64,000 nucleotides of DNA. Origin: QKMZ01 sp012965515. Lineage in GTDB: Bacteria; Cyanobacteriota; Vampirovibrionia; Obscuribacterales; Obscuribacteraceae. The notes below the pieces were generated by a model. The model did not search any database. It was not told where the DNA came from and saw only the letters and a program-made list of their open reading frames with translations. The stretch spans positions 380,907-444,906 of the forward strand of contig CALFMP010000049.1 in NCBI GenBank assembly GCA_937879965.1, given 5' to 3'. The number at the start of each line of letters is the position of its first letter. The stretch's first letter is position 1. Positions 1 through 8,321 of the stretch are shown here, piece by piece. A program made the translations under genes and the position numbers.

Positions 1-1
1 C

Positions 2-610
2 AACGAGGGCGGCTGGGACAAGCTCTTCGCGTTGGGCGCCAAGCTCACCGCCGAAGGCGAAAAGGCCCACGCGATTCGCGCCTTCCAGTTCGCCGAGTGC
101 GAAGTGCCGGCCGGCTGGGACATCCGCGACTCGGGCGTGAGCCCCTGGCAGAAGCGCCTCTTCGATGCCGACGGCAAGATGATCGCCAAGATCTTCTACA
201 AGCCCGCCGGCGGCTGCGGCTCCATCCACGTCTTCCTCACGGATGACGACCCGATGGCCGCTCCCGACGTCGTCCCGGCCTTCACCGCCGAGCGCAGCGC
301 CCCGGCTACGGTCGTATGCGACGGCTTGCGCACCTTCGCTCTGGCGCGCCGCATCAACGAAGGCGGTCGCGAGCGACTCGTCGAGCTGGGCGTCCAGTTC
401 GTCGGGCAGTCCGAGGGACAGAAGAATTACCAGTACAACGACGTCATCCTGCCCGCCGGCTGGGAGTTCCGTCACACGGACAACGTGTTCGTGACGAAGC
501 TCTTCGACGCCGCCGGCAACCACGTCGCGCAGCTCTTCTTCCGTCCGACCGGCGGCACGCCCTCCGTGCACGTCATCATGGACGCCGACGACGCCCGTCG
601 TCACGCCTGA
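2..610 (+). CDS. Tandem two-domain protein of unknown function (5' partial)
   Basis: The reading frame is open from base 2 and runs off the left edge, so the true start is outside the window; it ends at TGA 608-610. The visible 202 residues are two related units of about 90 residues. Each starts with NEGG, followed by a Leu-Gly segment, a GW(D/E)(I/F)R motif, an FDA(D/A)G turn and a basic-aromatic stretch ending in a Gly-Gly and a (S)(I/V)HV motif. The pattern suggests an internally duplicated small beta-rich domain. There is no signal peptide or membrane segment in the visible part. I do not recognise the family. The codon use is strongly GC-rich at third positions, like the next gene. Two hairpins follow it. 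Confidence 0.75.
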   Translation, partial: NEGGWDKLFALGAKLTAEGEKAHAIRAFQFAECEVPAGWDIRDSGVSPWQKRLFDADGKMIAKIFYKPAGGCGSIHVFLTDDDPMAAPDVVPAFTAERSAPATVVCDGLRTFALARRINEGGRERLVELGVQFVGQSEGQKNYQYNDVILPAGWEFRHTDNVFVTKLFDAAGNHVAQLFFRPTGGTPSVHVIMDADDARRHA

Positions 611-615
611 GCTGA

Positions 616-669
616 AGCGGGTTTTCTCTCCCGCTCACGAATAGGGGTCACGGGTTCGCCCGTTTCCCC
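616..669 (+). terminator. Two hairpins after the first gene, the second with a UUCG loop
   Basis: A GCGGG/CCCGC hairpin (about 616-632) is followed by a stem with an ACGGG-TTCG-CCCGT core and outer GGGG/CCCC at 644-669. No long T-run follows. The second hairpin belongs to the same family as those at 1565 and 1700. Confidence 0.55.
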
Positions 670-726
670 GCTTGCATATCCCTCAAGAAACCAACCTGTT
701 CAACAAAGTCCTAGGAGACTGCAAGT

Positions 727-1539
727 ATGTACAACACTACTTCTCAGTTCATCACCAATGTTCGCGCTTTGAAGGGGCTGCTGCTGATCAGCATGATCAC
801 CGACAAGTCCATCCACATCGAGACCGGCAGCGCAGGCTCCGTTCCGTGTGTGCTGGACAAGCCGAACAAGATCATCCTGAATCGCAATTTCGCGCACCAG
901 ATGGTCCCGGCTGACGACAACTCGGCGTCGGAGCCGCGTTATCTCGACCGCGAACTGCTCGGCAAGAAGATCGGCATCGTCACCAACTACGACGACCTGC
1001 CGGCGCAGCCCGTGAGCCCGTTCGGACAATCGGTGCTGCTCGACATTCGCTCGGACAGCGTGCCGCCGCTTCCTTACGGCTTCCGCGAACGCGCCTGCAT
1101 CTCGCTGTCGACCAGCCTGCCGCCGGACTCGGTGGTCGAGCTGCTCAACTTCGTGGCCGAAAGCCCGGAGTTCAGCGACGAAGCCATCTTCAAGCTGAAG
1201 GCCTACGCCGGCACCGCCGCGCGCCTGGGCAATCGCTTCCGTCAGGAAATCGGCGACCTGGTGCACTCCACCAAGGAAGGCACCGAGCCGCACGGCAAGC
1301 GCGTCAAGGCGGGCTTCTCGACGTCGTTCGGCAACGGCGCCTCGGACCGCTGCTATCACGACCTCTTCCACGTCAGCTGCGCGGCTGCTGCTGTTCGTGG
1401 TGAAACCGAGTTCGGCAAGGAGGACATCGTTCGCCTCGTCGAATCGGTGATCGCCCACCGCATCAACTGGGACGGCGCCCCGACGAAAGGCTATCGTCAG
1501 GCGCTTCCAAAGATTGCCGACTGGGCGCTGAACGACTGA
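727..1539 (+). CDS. Uncharacterised 270-residue soluble protein
   Basis: The start ATG at 727 is preceded by AGGAGAC at 712-718 with good spacing. The 270-residue product has no signal peptide or membrane span and ends with a GYRQALPKIADWALND tail. I do not recognise a domain. Codon use is strongly GC-rich at third positions. A 14-nt stretch in its leader (697-710) is identical to one before the gene at 50468, suggesting shared post-transcriptional control. A stable UUCG hairpin follows at 1565-1588, then a decayed second copy of the gene's own C-terminus at 1592-1681. Confidence 0.85.
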   Translation: MYNTTSQFITNVRALKGLLLISMITDKSIHIETGSAGSVPCVLDKPNKIILNRNFAHQMVPADDNSASEPRYLDRELLGKKIGIVTNYDDLPAQPVSPFGQSVLLDIRSDSVPPLPYGFRERACISLSTSLPPDSVVELLNFVAESPEFSDEAIFKLKAYAGTAARLGNRFRQEIGDLVHSTKEGTEPHGKRVKAGFSTSFGNGASDRCYHDLFHVSCAAAAVRGETEFGKEDIVRLVESVIAHRINWDGAPTKGYRQALPKIADWALND

Positions 1540-1564
1540 CTCAGTCGTTCTGATTGACGCGAAA

Positions 1565-1588
1565 GGGAAACGGGTTCGCCCGTTTCCC
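1565..1588 (+). terminator. Perfect hairpin terminator with UUCG loop
   Basis: A ten-base perfect stem (GGGAAACGGG/CCCGTTTCCC) closes a TTCG loop 25 bases after the upstream stop codon. No T-run follows. Confidence 0.6.
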
Positions 1589-1591
1589 AGT

Positions 1592-1681
1592 TCGATTGGA
1601 CTGCGCGTCAGCGCTGCGAAGCCTGGCTACGGAACCAGCACCGCTCTGACGCAGATTGCCGAGTGGGCAGTCAGCATCTGA
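1592..1681 (+). pseudogene. Remnant of a duplicated copy of the upstream gene's C-terminus
   Basis: One frame reads through to TGA 1679-1681 and ends GYGTSTALTQIAEWAVSI. It aligns with the GYRQALPKIADWALND end of the 727-1539 product: GY, AL, IA(E/D)WA are conserved. There is no start codon or ribosome-binding site in context, and the piece is followed by its own hairpin of the same family (1700-1725). The simplest reading is an ancient tandem duplication of gene end plus terminator, of which only the 3' end survives. Confidence 0.5.
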
Positions 1682-1699
1682 GCCAACTTCCCGCGAGTG

Positions 1700-1725
1700 G
1701 AAGAAACGGGTACGCCCGTTTCTTC
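1700..1725 (+). terminator. Perfect hairpin with UACG loop after the gene remnant
   Basis: An 11-base perfect stem (GAAGAAACGGG/CCCGTTTCTTC) closes a TACG loop. It shares the ACGGG-TNCG-CCCGT core with the hairpins at 644 and 1565. Confidence 0.6.
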
Positions 1726-1766
1726 GATTGAGAGGCTCTCCTCAAGCCTTTCTTTTTGATCCGCTG

Positions 1767-1790
1767 CTATGAAATGACATAGTAGAAGCC
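1767..1790 (+). promoter_or_regulatory. Putative promoter of the recurring CTATA-N-AGTARAAG type
   Basis: A CTATG box followed by ATAGTAGAAG matches the arrangement seen at 13475, 38449 and 51862. Here it lies about 100 bases before the start of the TPR gene at 1892. Confidence 0.4.
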
Positions 1791-1891
1791 TTTACTTTTA
1801 TCCGCTGAGGTGTGCATCAAGCTTTTCCGTGGCACTAAATTAAAGCGCCCCACCTACCAAAGTTATGGTCCTTCAACCGTTTCTCGCATTA

Positions 1892-2878
1892 ATGAAAACA
1901 CTTTCCGCCGTTGCTGCGGTCACGGCTTTTAGCGTTTCTCTTACCGCACATGCAAACCAGCCGCACGACAACACGCACCTGTGGCCGCATATTCCGAAGA
2001 CTCCAGGAATCATGGCTCCGGAGGTGTGCATTGCAGAGTTTAAGAAACTCGAGAGTGCCGGTAAAACCGAGGAGTGTCTCAAGCTACTAAATCTATGCTT
2101 GCGCGATAGACCGGATGTGGTCGCACTCTATTACTATCGCGCCAAAGTCTACATGCAGCTGAAGAACTATCAAAAGGCGATTCTGGATTGTTCTAGGCAA
2201 ATCAAACTCGAGCCTACTCTTGCTAAACCCTACGAAATGCGCGGGAAATGTTATCTCGCACTAAAAGACCGCAAGCATGCCTTTCGAGACTATATGCGCG
2301 TGGTGGAGATAGAACCGGGTAACAAGTTGGCTCACTGGGAGCTGGCAAACATCTACAGGCAAGAAGGTGATATTCGCAATTACAAGCGCGAGCTGCGCAT
2401 GTCCAAGAGCAACAAGCTAAGGGATGTCGCCGCTAAAGGTACAGTGTCTCCTGCTGTGCTGACACGGCACGACCACCCTGTTTCAGGGCTATTGCAAAAC
2501 GCCGGCGAGCATCTAGCACACAGGAAACCTGGCTTGGCTCTTGAAGAAATCAAAAAGGTAATGAAGTTTTCCGATCAAGATTTTGCTGTGGAACACTTCG
2601 ACCGAGGTGAAGCGTACGATTTGCAAGCTCAGGCTTTTCAGCAGATGGACCTGCATGACGAGGCGATTGGAGCTCTCGATCAACTCTTGCGAATTCAACC
2701 CAACAACAATCGCGCCTATTACCTGAAGGCCCAGTCTTACTTCGCTCAAGGCAAATACGAAGAGTGTTTGGCTAATTGTGAGAAAGCCAGCCGGGGCGAC
2801 AAGATCTTGAGTAACACAGTAGCGGAACTGCGCTCACAGGCACAGGACCGTTTGAAACGTCGTCTTGAGCGCAGATAA
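1892..2878 (+). CDS. Secreted TPR-repeat protein
   Basis: An upstream in-frame ATG exists at 1865, but the ATG at 1892 gives a clear signal peptide (MKT, hydrophobic core, cleavage after AHA near residue 21), so I prefer it; neither has a good ribosome-binding site. The mature protein holds two TPR blocks, about residues 65-155 and 210-310, with the usual A..Y..RA..Y....Y..A..D pattern, joined by a basic linker. It probably acts as a scaffold outside the cytoplasmic membrane. Its codon use is less GC-rich than the genes on either side. The partner is unknown. Confidence 0.85.
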   Translation: MKTLSAVAAVTAFSVSLTAHANQPHDNTHLWPHIPKTPGIMAPEVCIAEFKKLESAGKTEECLKLLNLCLRDRPDVVALYYYRAKVYMQLKNYQKAILDCSRQIKLEPTLAKPYEMRGKCYLALKDRKHAFRDYMRVVEIEPGNKLAHWELANIYRQEGDIRNYKRELRMSKSNKLRDVAAKGTVSPAVLTRHDHPVSGLLQNAGEHLAHRKPGLALEEIKKVMKFSDQDFAVEHFDRGEAYDLQAQAFQQMDLHDEAIGALDQLLRIQPNNNRAYYLKAQSYFAQGKYEECLANCEKASRGDKILSNTVAELRSQAQDRLKRRLERR

Positions 2879-3055
2879 AACCTCGAAAAAGGGCTGCTAG
2901 GTATGCGCAAGAAGTTCACAAATTCGGCAAGAAAAGTGACAGAAAAGTGGCAAGAATAGTGGGTTTTGCGCTTCTTTAGAGGAAACGCTAGTTGCGCTAT
3001 CTATTGTCTGCGCGCACGTCTAGATCGTGTGCCCGAAACGCTGATTTGCACATTA

Positions 3056-3095
3056 CGGATTCTTGACATCGTAAAGCGATGTGACTAAGAATCCG
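3056..3095 (+). terminator. Imperfect hairpin after the TPR gene
   Basis: CGGATTCTT and AAGAATCCG pair around an inner ACATCG/CGATGT stem. No T-run follows, so it may be a processing or protective element and not a classical terminator. Confidence 0.4.
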
Positions 3096-3156
3096 AATAA
3101 CCCCTCCGCTCTATCTTTTGAGACCGTAAACACAGAAGACACAGCCCGCTTCGACG

Positions 3157-3203
3157 GAATTCAATCTTGTAACAGCAACCTTCGGTTGTTGGGATTGGAA
3201 TTC
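3157..3203 (+). promoter_or_regulatory. Long hairpin in the leader of the gene at 3308
   Basis: GAATTC-AATC pairs with GATT-GAATTC, and the inner CAGCAACC/GGTTGTTG stem closes a short loop. It ends 104 bases before the start codon, so it may be a stable leader structure. The rest of 2879-3307 shows no gene. Confidence 0.4.
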
Positions 3204-3307
3204 GGCGTGCTTTGAGTGGTTGGGGCGGTTGTGCTTTGCGCAACTCAAACGGGACGCACTTGTTGCGCTCCAGAAACGCATGAAGCGTTTCAAAAGGAAG
3301 AAATCCT

Positions 3308-3904
3308 ATGAAGACCATCACCCTGTTGGCCTGCGCTGCTGTTCTCGGCTTCGGCTTTTCCAGCTCCGCCTCCGCTCAGGACGTGCGCGTCGGCGTCGGC
3401 GTCAGTGTCGGCTCCGGCCGCGACGGTTTTTCCGTGCGGATCGGTGTCGGTGACCGCGATCGCCATGGCCGCTACGACCGTTGGGATCGCCACGACCGCC
3501 GTGACCGCCATGACCGTTGGGATCGTCGCCCGCCCGTCGTCATCTTGCCGGCGCCGCGTTGCGAGCCCCCGATTGTCGTGGTTCCCGCTCCTTGCCCCCC
3601 GCCGGTCGTCGTCGTTCCTCCCCCCTGTGAGGCGCCCGTCGTGCATGCTCCGATCCAGGTGACCATCACCGAGATCGTCGGCTACCGCGACGAGAGCTAC
3701 ATCAGCGGCTACACGAAGGGCTGGGAGAGCCGTTGGGATCGCCATTGCCGGCGTTACGTCATGATGCAGGTGGACGTGCCGGTGTACAGCATCCGGAAGG
3801 TGCCCGTCACCGTCACTCGCATCGTCACGGCTAACTGGTGCACTCAGCGGCTGTGCTACGGCTACACCGACAACACGGGCTGCTTCCAGCGCGTCGAGCG
3901 CTAA
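3308..3904 (+). CDS. Secreted low-complexity protein with Asp-Arg and Pro-Cys-Val repeats
   Basis: The ATG at 3308 follows an AAGGAAG ribosome-binding site. Residues 1-23 form a signal peptide with an ASA-Q cleavage site. Then come a Val-Gly-rich strand segment, an Asp/Arg/His-rich stretch made of DRWDRH-like units (about residues 50-75), three Pro-Val segments each carrying a Cys (about 78-115), and a C-terminal domain with Tyr, Arg and further Cys residues. The charge pattern and paired cysteines suggest an extracellular or envelope structural protein. I do not recognise the family. A T-tailed terminator follows. Confidence 0.8.
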   Translation: MKTITLLACAAVLGFGFSSSASAQDVRVGVGVSVGSGRDGFSVRIGVGDRDRHGRYDRWDRHDRRDRHDRWDRRPPVVILPAPRCEPPIVVVPAPCPPPVVVVPPPCEAPVVHAPIQVTITEIVGYRDESYISGYTKGWESRWDRHCRRYVMMQVDVPVYSIRKVPVTVTRIVTANWCTQRLCYGYTDNTGCFQRVER

Positions 3905-3981
3905 GCAAGAGAGCTGCGCCTCACGCAAGTGAGTGCAGTTCTGTCGCAGTCCGGTAATGCCTGATGCACTCAACAGGCCAC

Positions 3982-4018
3982 GGGGCGTAGGGGTGAAAAC
4001 CTCTACGCTCCACTTTTT
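3982..4018 (+). terminator. Rho-independent terminator
   Basis: GGGGCGTAGGGG and CCTCTACGCTCC form a stem over a short A-rich loop, followed by ACTTTTT. It ends the transcript of the gene at 3308 and insulates the RNA element that starts about ten bases later. Confidence 0.75.
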
Positions 4019-4026
4019 GGGATGTT

Positions 4027-4200
4027 TATACTAGCGGTTGTAGTATGCGGGAACTCTCCAGGTATAACCTCAGTAAACCCTGATGCTTTGTGTTCCTCGG
4101 GTACCCACCTGGGCTTTACTGCAGGGTCGAAGCCACGCGTAGACATTTGCATTGTGTGGTCGACACATGGTGTCGACCCGGATCAGTGAACCTGTATCTC
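4027..4200 (+). ncRNA. Candidate structured small RNA, copy 1 of 3
   Basis: A TATACT -10 box lies at 4027-4032. The conserved core starts at CCTCAGTAAACC (4068). AGTAAACCC (4072-4080) can pair with GGGCTTTACT (4111-4120), and GGGT/ACCT forms an inner hairpin. This copy has an extra perfect hairpin inserted at 4158-4178 (GGTCGACAC/GTGTCGACC) before the conserved ATCAGTGAACC block at 4182-4192. The core recurs at 10189 and 32673. No clear T-tailed terminator is seen; a GAAGTGGC/GCCGCTTC hairpin near 4276-4300 may be the end. The remaining bases to 4655 show no gene. Confidence 0.6.
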
Positions 4201-4655
4201 TGAAGAAAAGATTCTGCCGGCGCCATGCATCACTCCTGCAGGCTTCTGGATTGAACCCAGTGGCGTGTAGAGGAAGTGGCTCTTAATGCCGCTTCTGGGG
4301 CAAAACGATCGGACACTCCCGGTTGAAAAAAACGGCGGCTGATAAAGTGCGCGGAACGCGTTTTTGTGGTATCGAATGCGGTGCTCGCTCGACTGCCTTT
4401 GCGCTCTACTCATTATGCGAGAAGCTAGACACTGTCTCGTTTTTCAAGTCCTTTTCGTTTTACAGGCGAGTAAAGATGTCCAGATTTTGTTGTGATTCGA
4501 ACAACAGTTGATCTCAACCTCCTTACCATCCCCCTGGCGGTGGAAATAACAGATTTCTTGAAAAAGTCTCGTTCTAAGGTGAGATCTCTCTTCTGTATGG
4601 GGAATGAATATTTCGGAGTCTCGGATAGTCATATTTCGTCGTGGGGCGCTGACCT

Positions 4656-6356
4656 ATGGATCAGGAATGGCGGAAACTTTTTGATGCCGGAAGCGATGCT
4701 CTAAGAGAGGGCAATTTTCAGCAGGCAGAGCAGTTTTTTTTTGGGGCTCTGGCTGAGGCGGAGCGATTCGGTGAAAGAGACTCGCGCCTGGCCAGCACGC
4801 TTGAACAGCTGGTTGAAGCAAACTGGTATGGCGGACAATTCGGTCAAGTTGAAGCTCATGCCCGGCGTTTATTGCTTTTGTACCAGAACACAGTAGGACC
4901 GGATCACTTCAAGACCGCCTGCATTAGCTACAGACTGGCAACTCTTTACCATTACGAACAGAAACTGGGTTTGGCGGAACCGCTCTACAAGCAGGTTACA
5001 ACCGTGATGATGAAGTGGCTCGGCTCCAATCACCCGGAGTTGGCACGCATCATGGATGATTATGCCGACTTGCTCCATGCTACTCACCGCGCTGATCAGG
5101 CTGAGTACATAAAGCGATGTGCGGAGTCGATCAAAACAGGTCGCTGGGGACAGCCAGGTCAAGCCAGCGCCCAGGGTGGTAAAGCCGATGCACCTTCAGT
5201 GGCTGCTGCTTCAACCTCACAGGCAGCAACGCCTCCGCCCTCTCCGGCTACGATTTCGCAAAACCAACCTGCACTTGCTGTGAATGAAACGAAGGCTCCG
5301 CCTCGTCCGCCGAGTTTGAGTCCGCAGAGCATTCCACCTTCGGTTGCTCTATCCGCGCAGCAGAAGGCTCCCATTGTTTTCAACCAGAATCAACCATCTC
5401 AGCCGCCGGCGCCTCCTAAAGGAGTAGCTGCTCCTGTCGTTGCTGCCGCTCCGCAGCCTGCGTCGATTCTGGGTGGTCGTCCGAGCGGCGTGATAGTACC
5501 TCCTCCTCCTCAGCCCCATGTACCGGTCTCCGGTACTACGCCCATCGTGATGCCGAGCGGCACACCACAGCCCGGTCAGTTGGACAAGAAAGAATTTGCG
5601 ACCAATAATCAATTCGTTCCGCAAGTCAAAGTACCGCCGCCCGCCAACATGCAAAACGTCAATGCGCGCATCACGCAGACGATGAAGAATCTCGATGAAG
5701 TGTGGAATAAAACCCGCATGGAAGCAGAGGCTCAAACTGCCAAGGGCGACCTCGAGAGCGCTGAACGTTCTTGGTACGGCGCAGTAAAAGTGGCCGAGAA
5801 GGTTACAGGCAATGCTCAGCGATTGGCATACAGTCTTGATAGTTTGGGTGAAGTGTTGTGCCGTCAGGAGAAGTTTTACCTGGCAGAGCCGCATTTCAGG
5901 CGTGCTTTCAAATTGAAGAAAGAGGCGCTCGGTGCAGCCAATCCGTTGGTGGCATCGGCAGCAAATACCCTGGCTAAGCTGCATTATATGCAGGGTCATT
6001 ACAGAGAAGCCGAAGAGTTTGCGGAAGAGTCAGCAAAGATCTACGAAAGTGCGCATGGTAAGGATCACCCTGATGTGGCAACCAGTCTGCATAACCTGGC
6101 TACCCTGTATCACATTCAATGCAAATATCGTGAAGCGGAACACTGCTATCAGCGCGGTCTTTCTGTGAGAAAGAAAACGCTGGGCGAAGATCATCCGGAC
6201 ACGATTCGCATCAAGAAAAACTACGCCGACTTGCTTACGACAAACAACCGGCACGACGAAGCTCAGAAGCTCAACGACAAGGCGACTGGTTTGATTACCG
6301 GCAGCTGGTCTGTTATTGAGATCGCGCCAGATGATCAACTAACGGCGAAAGACTAG
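4656..6356 (+). CDS. TPR protein with a long Pro/Ala-rich linker (kinesin-light-chain-like repeats)
   Basis: The 566-residue product has an N-terminal TPR block (about residues 1-160), a Pro/Ala/Gln-rich disordered linker (about 165-325) and a C-terminal TPR block (about 335-545) of the 42-residue kinesin-light-chain type: LA..L..LA..Y..Q.+Y.EAE..., with repeated H.DVA.SL.NLA-like helices. No signal peptide is seen, so it is probably cytoplasmic. Such proteins act as interaction scaffolds; the partner is unknown. The ATG at 4656 has only a weak GGGGCG upstream. Codon use is moderate in GC, unlike the next genes. Confidence 0.85.
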   Translation: MDQEWRKLFDAGSDALREGNFQQAEQFFFGALAEAERFGERDSRLASTLEQLVEANWYGGQFGQVEAHARRLLLLYQNTVGPDHFKTACISYRLATLYHYEQKLGLAEPLYKQVTTVMMKWLGSNHPELARIMDDYADLLHATHRADQAEYIKRCAESIKTGRWGQPGQASAQGGKADAPSVAAASTSQAATPPPSPATISQNQPALAVNETKAPPRPPSLSPQSIPPSVALSAQQKAPIVFNQNQPSQPPAPPKGVAAPVVAAAPQPASILGGRPSGVIVPPPPQPHVPVSGTTPIVMPSGTPQPGQLDKKEFATNNQFVPQVKVPPPANMQNVNARITQTMKNLDEVWNKTRMEAEAQTAKGDLESAERSWYGAVKVAEKVTGNAQRLAYSLDSLGEVLCRQEKFYLAEPHFRRAFKLKKEALGAANPLVASAANTLAKLHYMQGHYREAEEFAEESAKIYESAHGKDHPDVATSLHNLATLYHIQCKYREAEHCYQRGLSVRKKTLGEDHPDTIRIKKNYADLLTTNNRHDEAQKLNDKATGLITGSWSVIEIAPDDQLTAKD

Positions 6357-6770
6357 AGAAATTAGCAGCCTAACTGCGCTTCACTTTTGAGCGCTGCGTG
6401 TGCTAGCACTAGCGTCGCTACCATGTGGCGGCATGATTAACGTGTTTTCTCCATTTATTGCGCTTTAACCTGGACTGTGGTGGTTTTGGAAACACCCACA
6501 GCCGTTGGATATTGGCAGGGTACGCCTTTGTTTCGCTGCCGAAACATAGAACGTTCTTATATAGTCCTTGCTCAAGAGCTTTTACTAGGTTTTTGTTCTG
6601 TATCTGTATTTTCCACCCATCAACAAAGAAGAACGTTTAAAAAGCGTCTACCTTCTTCAATTCGAATAATCGACTAACTGACTTTGCGACATGCCGTCGC
6701 GCGCACGCCTCCGTTTTCCGGCGTGTTTTCCTGCCGGCGTCAGCTGGCGATTCAAACCAAGGTGCATACA

Positions 6771-7508
6771 ATGTCAAAACGCAAACTTGCTTGGGGCGCG
6801 GTCGTCATCGCTCTCCTCATCGGCATTGCGGGCGTGGCCTGGAACATCTTCGGTCTGCACGAAGTGAAGATGACTCAGGCAGAGGTGCAGCAGAAAATCG
6901 ACGTGAAGATGCCGTTTGCGACCAAGAACGGTGTCGTCATTCACTCCGTGGCCATGGACCTGACCGGTGACAAAATCGGGCTCGTGATCGTGGCTACGGC
7001 AACGAAGCTCAAGACCGAGTTCACCGTCAAGGCGCAGACCAAGGGCACTTTGACGTACAACAACCTGGACGGCACTTTCCACTTCAAGCCTGATGAGCTC
7101 AAGCTCGTCGACGTGAAGACCAACGGCGAGAGTGTTTCCAACAAGCTCGATGCCATTGTCGAGAAATGGGTTTCCAGCCCGAAGGTGCTCGCCAACAAGG
7201 ACGAACTCGTCAAGGCCGGCGCCGACTTGGTCAACAGCATGGTGCAGAAGTCTGCCGAATTCACGCTGGAGCGCATGCCCGTCTACAAGCTGCCCGATAC
7301 GTTCAAGGGGCAGATGGCGCGCATGTTCCTCAGCTCGGTGGAGGTGAAGGATCAAACCATCATCGCCCACCTGTCCTTCTGGCAGTTCACCAAAATGATG
7401 ATCTTCTACGGGGTCGTCATCGTGCTCGCGGTCGGGCTCGCAATTGCCATGCTCGCATGCCCCGAGTTGTTCGTCGCTGTTGCCGTCATCGGCAGCATCG
7501 GCAACTAA
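6771..7508 (+). CDS. Membrane-anchored DUF1439-like protein
   Basis: The chosen ATG at 6771 follows AAGGTG and gives a 245-residue protein with an N-terminal membrane anchor (about residues 7-25). A MTQAEVQQKIDVKMPF segment follows, which resembles the start of DUF1439/YceB-type domains, along with the alternating beta pattern of that fold. A second hydrophobic span covers about residues 205-240. DUF1439 proteins bind hydrophobic ligands in the envelope; function here is unknown. The upstream in-frame codons to 6684 lack a ribosome-binding site and would bury the anchor. Confidence 0.7.
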   Translation: MSKRKLAWGAVVIALLIGIAGVAWNIFGLHEVKMTQAEVQQKIDVKMPFATKNGVVIHSVAMDLTGDKIGLVIVATATKLKTEFTVKAQTKGTLTYNNLDGTFHFKPDELKLVDVKTNGESVSNKLDAIVEKWVSSPKVLANKDELVKAGADLVNSMVQKSAEFTLERMPVYKLPDTFKGQMARMFLSSVEVKDQTIIAHLSFWQFTKMMIFYGVVIVLAVGLAIAMLACPELFVAVAVIGSIGN

Positions 7509-7689
7509 CAGCCTCTCGGTAATTCGCAAGCGAATTTCTCAAGGTGCTGACACGATTAAATGTCTCGGGAATACCTGAGCGCCGGCGAAAAGAATGGCTG
7601 CGCTCACGGTTGTGCGATTGGCGCACGACCCAACAAAAAACGCGTTGACGGTGCACTCGTGGTGCATCGCCATGCAAATGGAGGAAACA

Positions 7690-8226
7690 ATGCGTGAATA
7701 TCTTCTGGCAATCTGGACGGCGCTCTGCGCTCTGGCTGCTGCAATCTGCGGCAGAAAGAGCAAGGTGACGGCCCAAAACGTGAGCGCAAGCGCGAATGCA
7801 AACGCAAACGCAAACGGAGGAGCAAACGAGTCGGCTGGTGGCTTGACTCGCGAAGTGCTCTACGAGGCTTCCAAACAGCTTCAATCGAAGCACGAGTTCG
7901 ACTGCGTGAAGGCTTACTTTCGCCTGATCGGTGTGATCATGCGCCACAAGCGCTGGATGAAACCGGGCAAGGCGATTGATGAAAAGCTCCGGCACGCGCT
8001 CGAATTGTTCGTGACGGTGGAGATGGAATACGCAAGATGCGGCTTTCGCCCCGTGTTGCCGCTCAACCGTCTCTTCGAGATGACCGAGGATCCCGCTGAA
8101 GTGATTGCGCTCGGCTATGCCGTGCGCCGTCTCGAAGGCGAAGAGCCGGTTTACTTTGCGCGTGCTGTTCGCCGCCGCATCGAAAAACTGGCTGCGTCGA
8201 AGAAGATCATCGCCTCCGGCGTCTGA
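7690..8226 (+). CDS. Unknown protein with membrane anchor and Ala-Asn repeat linker
   Basis: ATG 7690 follows GGAGGAAAC at ideal spacing; in-frame codons upstream to 7594 have no such signal. The 178 residues comprise a hydrophobic N-terminus (about 4-20), an (Ala-Asn)n linker encoded by a gcaaac microrepeat near 7795-7817, and a helical soluble domain. The microrepeat could allow slippage that changes linker length. No family recognised. Confidence 0.75.
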   Translation: MREYLLAIWTALCALAAAICGRKSKVTAQNVSASANANANANGGANESAGGLTREVLYEASKQLQSKHEFDCVKAYFRLIGVIMRHKRWMKPGKAIDEKLRHALELFVTVEMEYARCGFRPVLPLNRLFEMTEDPAEVIALGYAVRRLEGEEPVYFARAVRRRIEKLAASKKIIASGV

Positions 8227-8252
8227 TCTTTCATCGCTGTCAAACCAAAGAG

Positions 8253-8281
8253 GACCGCTTGTGTGACAGCCGCAAGCGGTC
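8253..8281 (+). terminator. Perfect 9-bp hairpin
   Basis: GACCGCTTG pairs with CAAGCGGTC across an 11-base loop, 27 bases after the preceding stop. No T-run follows. Confidence 0.5.
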
Positions 8282-8321
8282 GTAACTCTGTCGAATGCTG
8301 TCCTAACGATTCGGAGAAAAT

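Noticed and set aside
4490..4530. GTTCGAATC-like string suggesting a tRNA T-arm on the - strand
   Set aside because: The flanking bases do not form a T-stem of the right register, and no acceptor or anticodon stem can be drawn.
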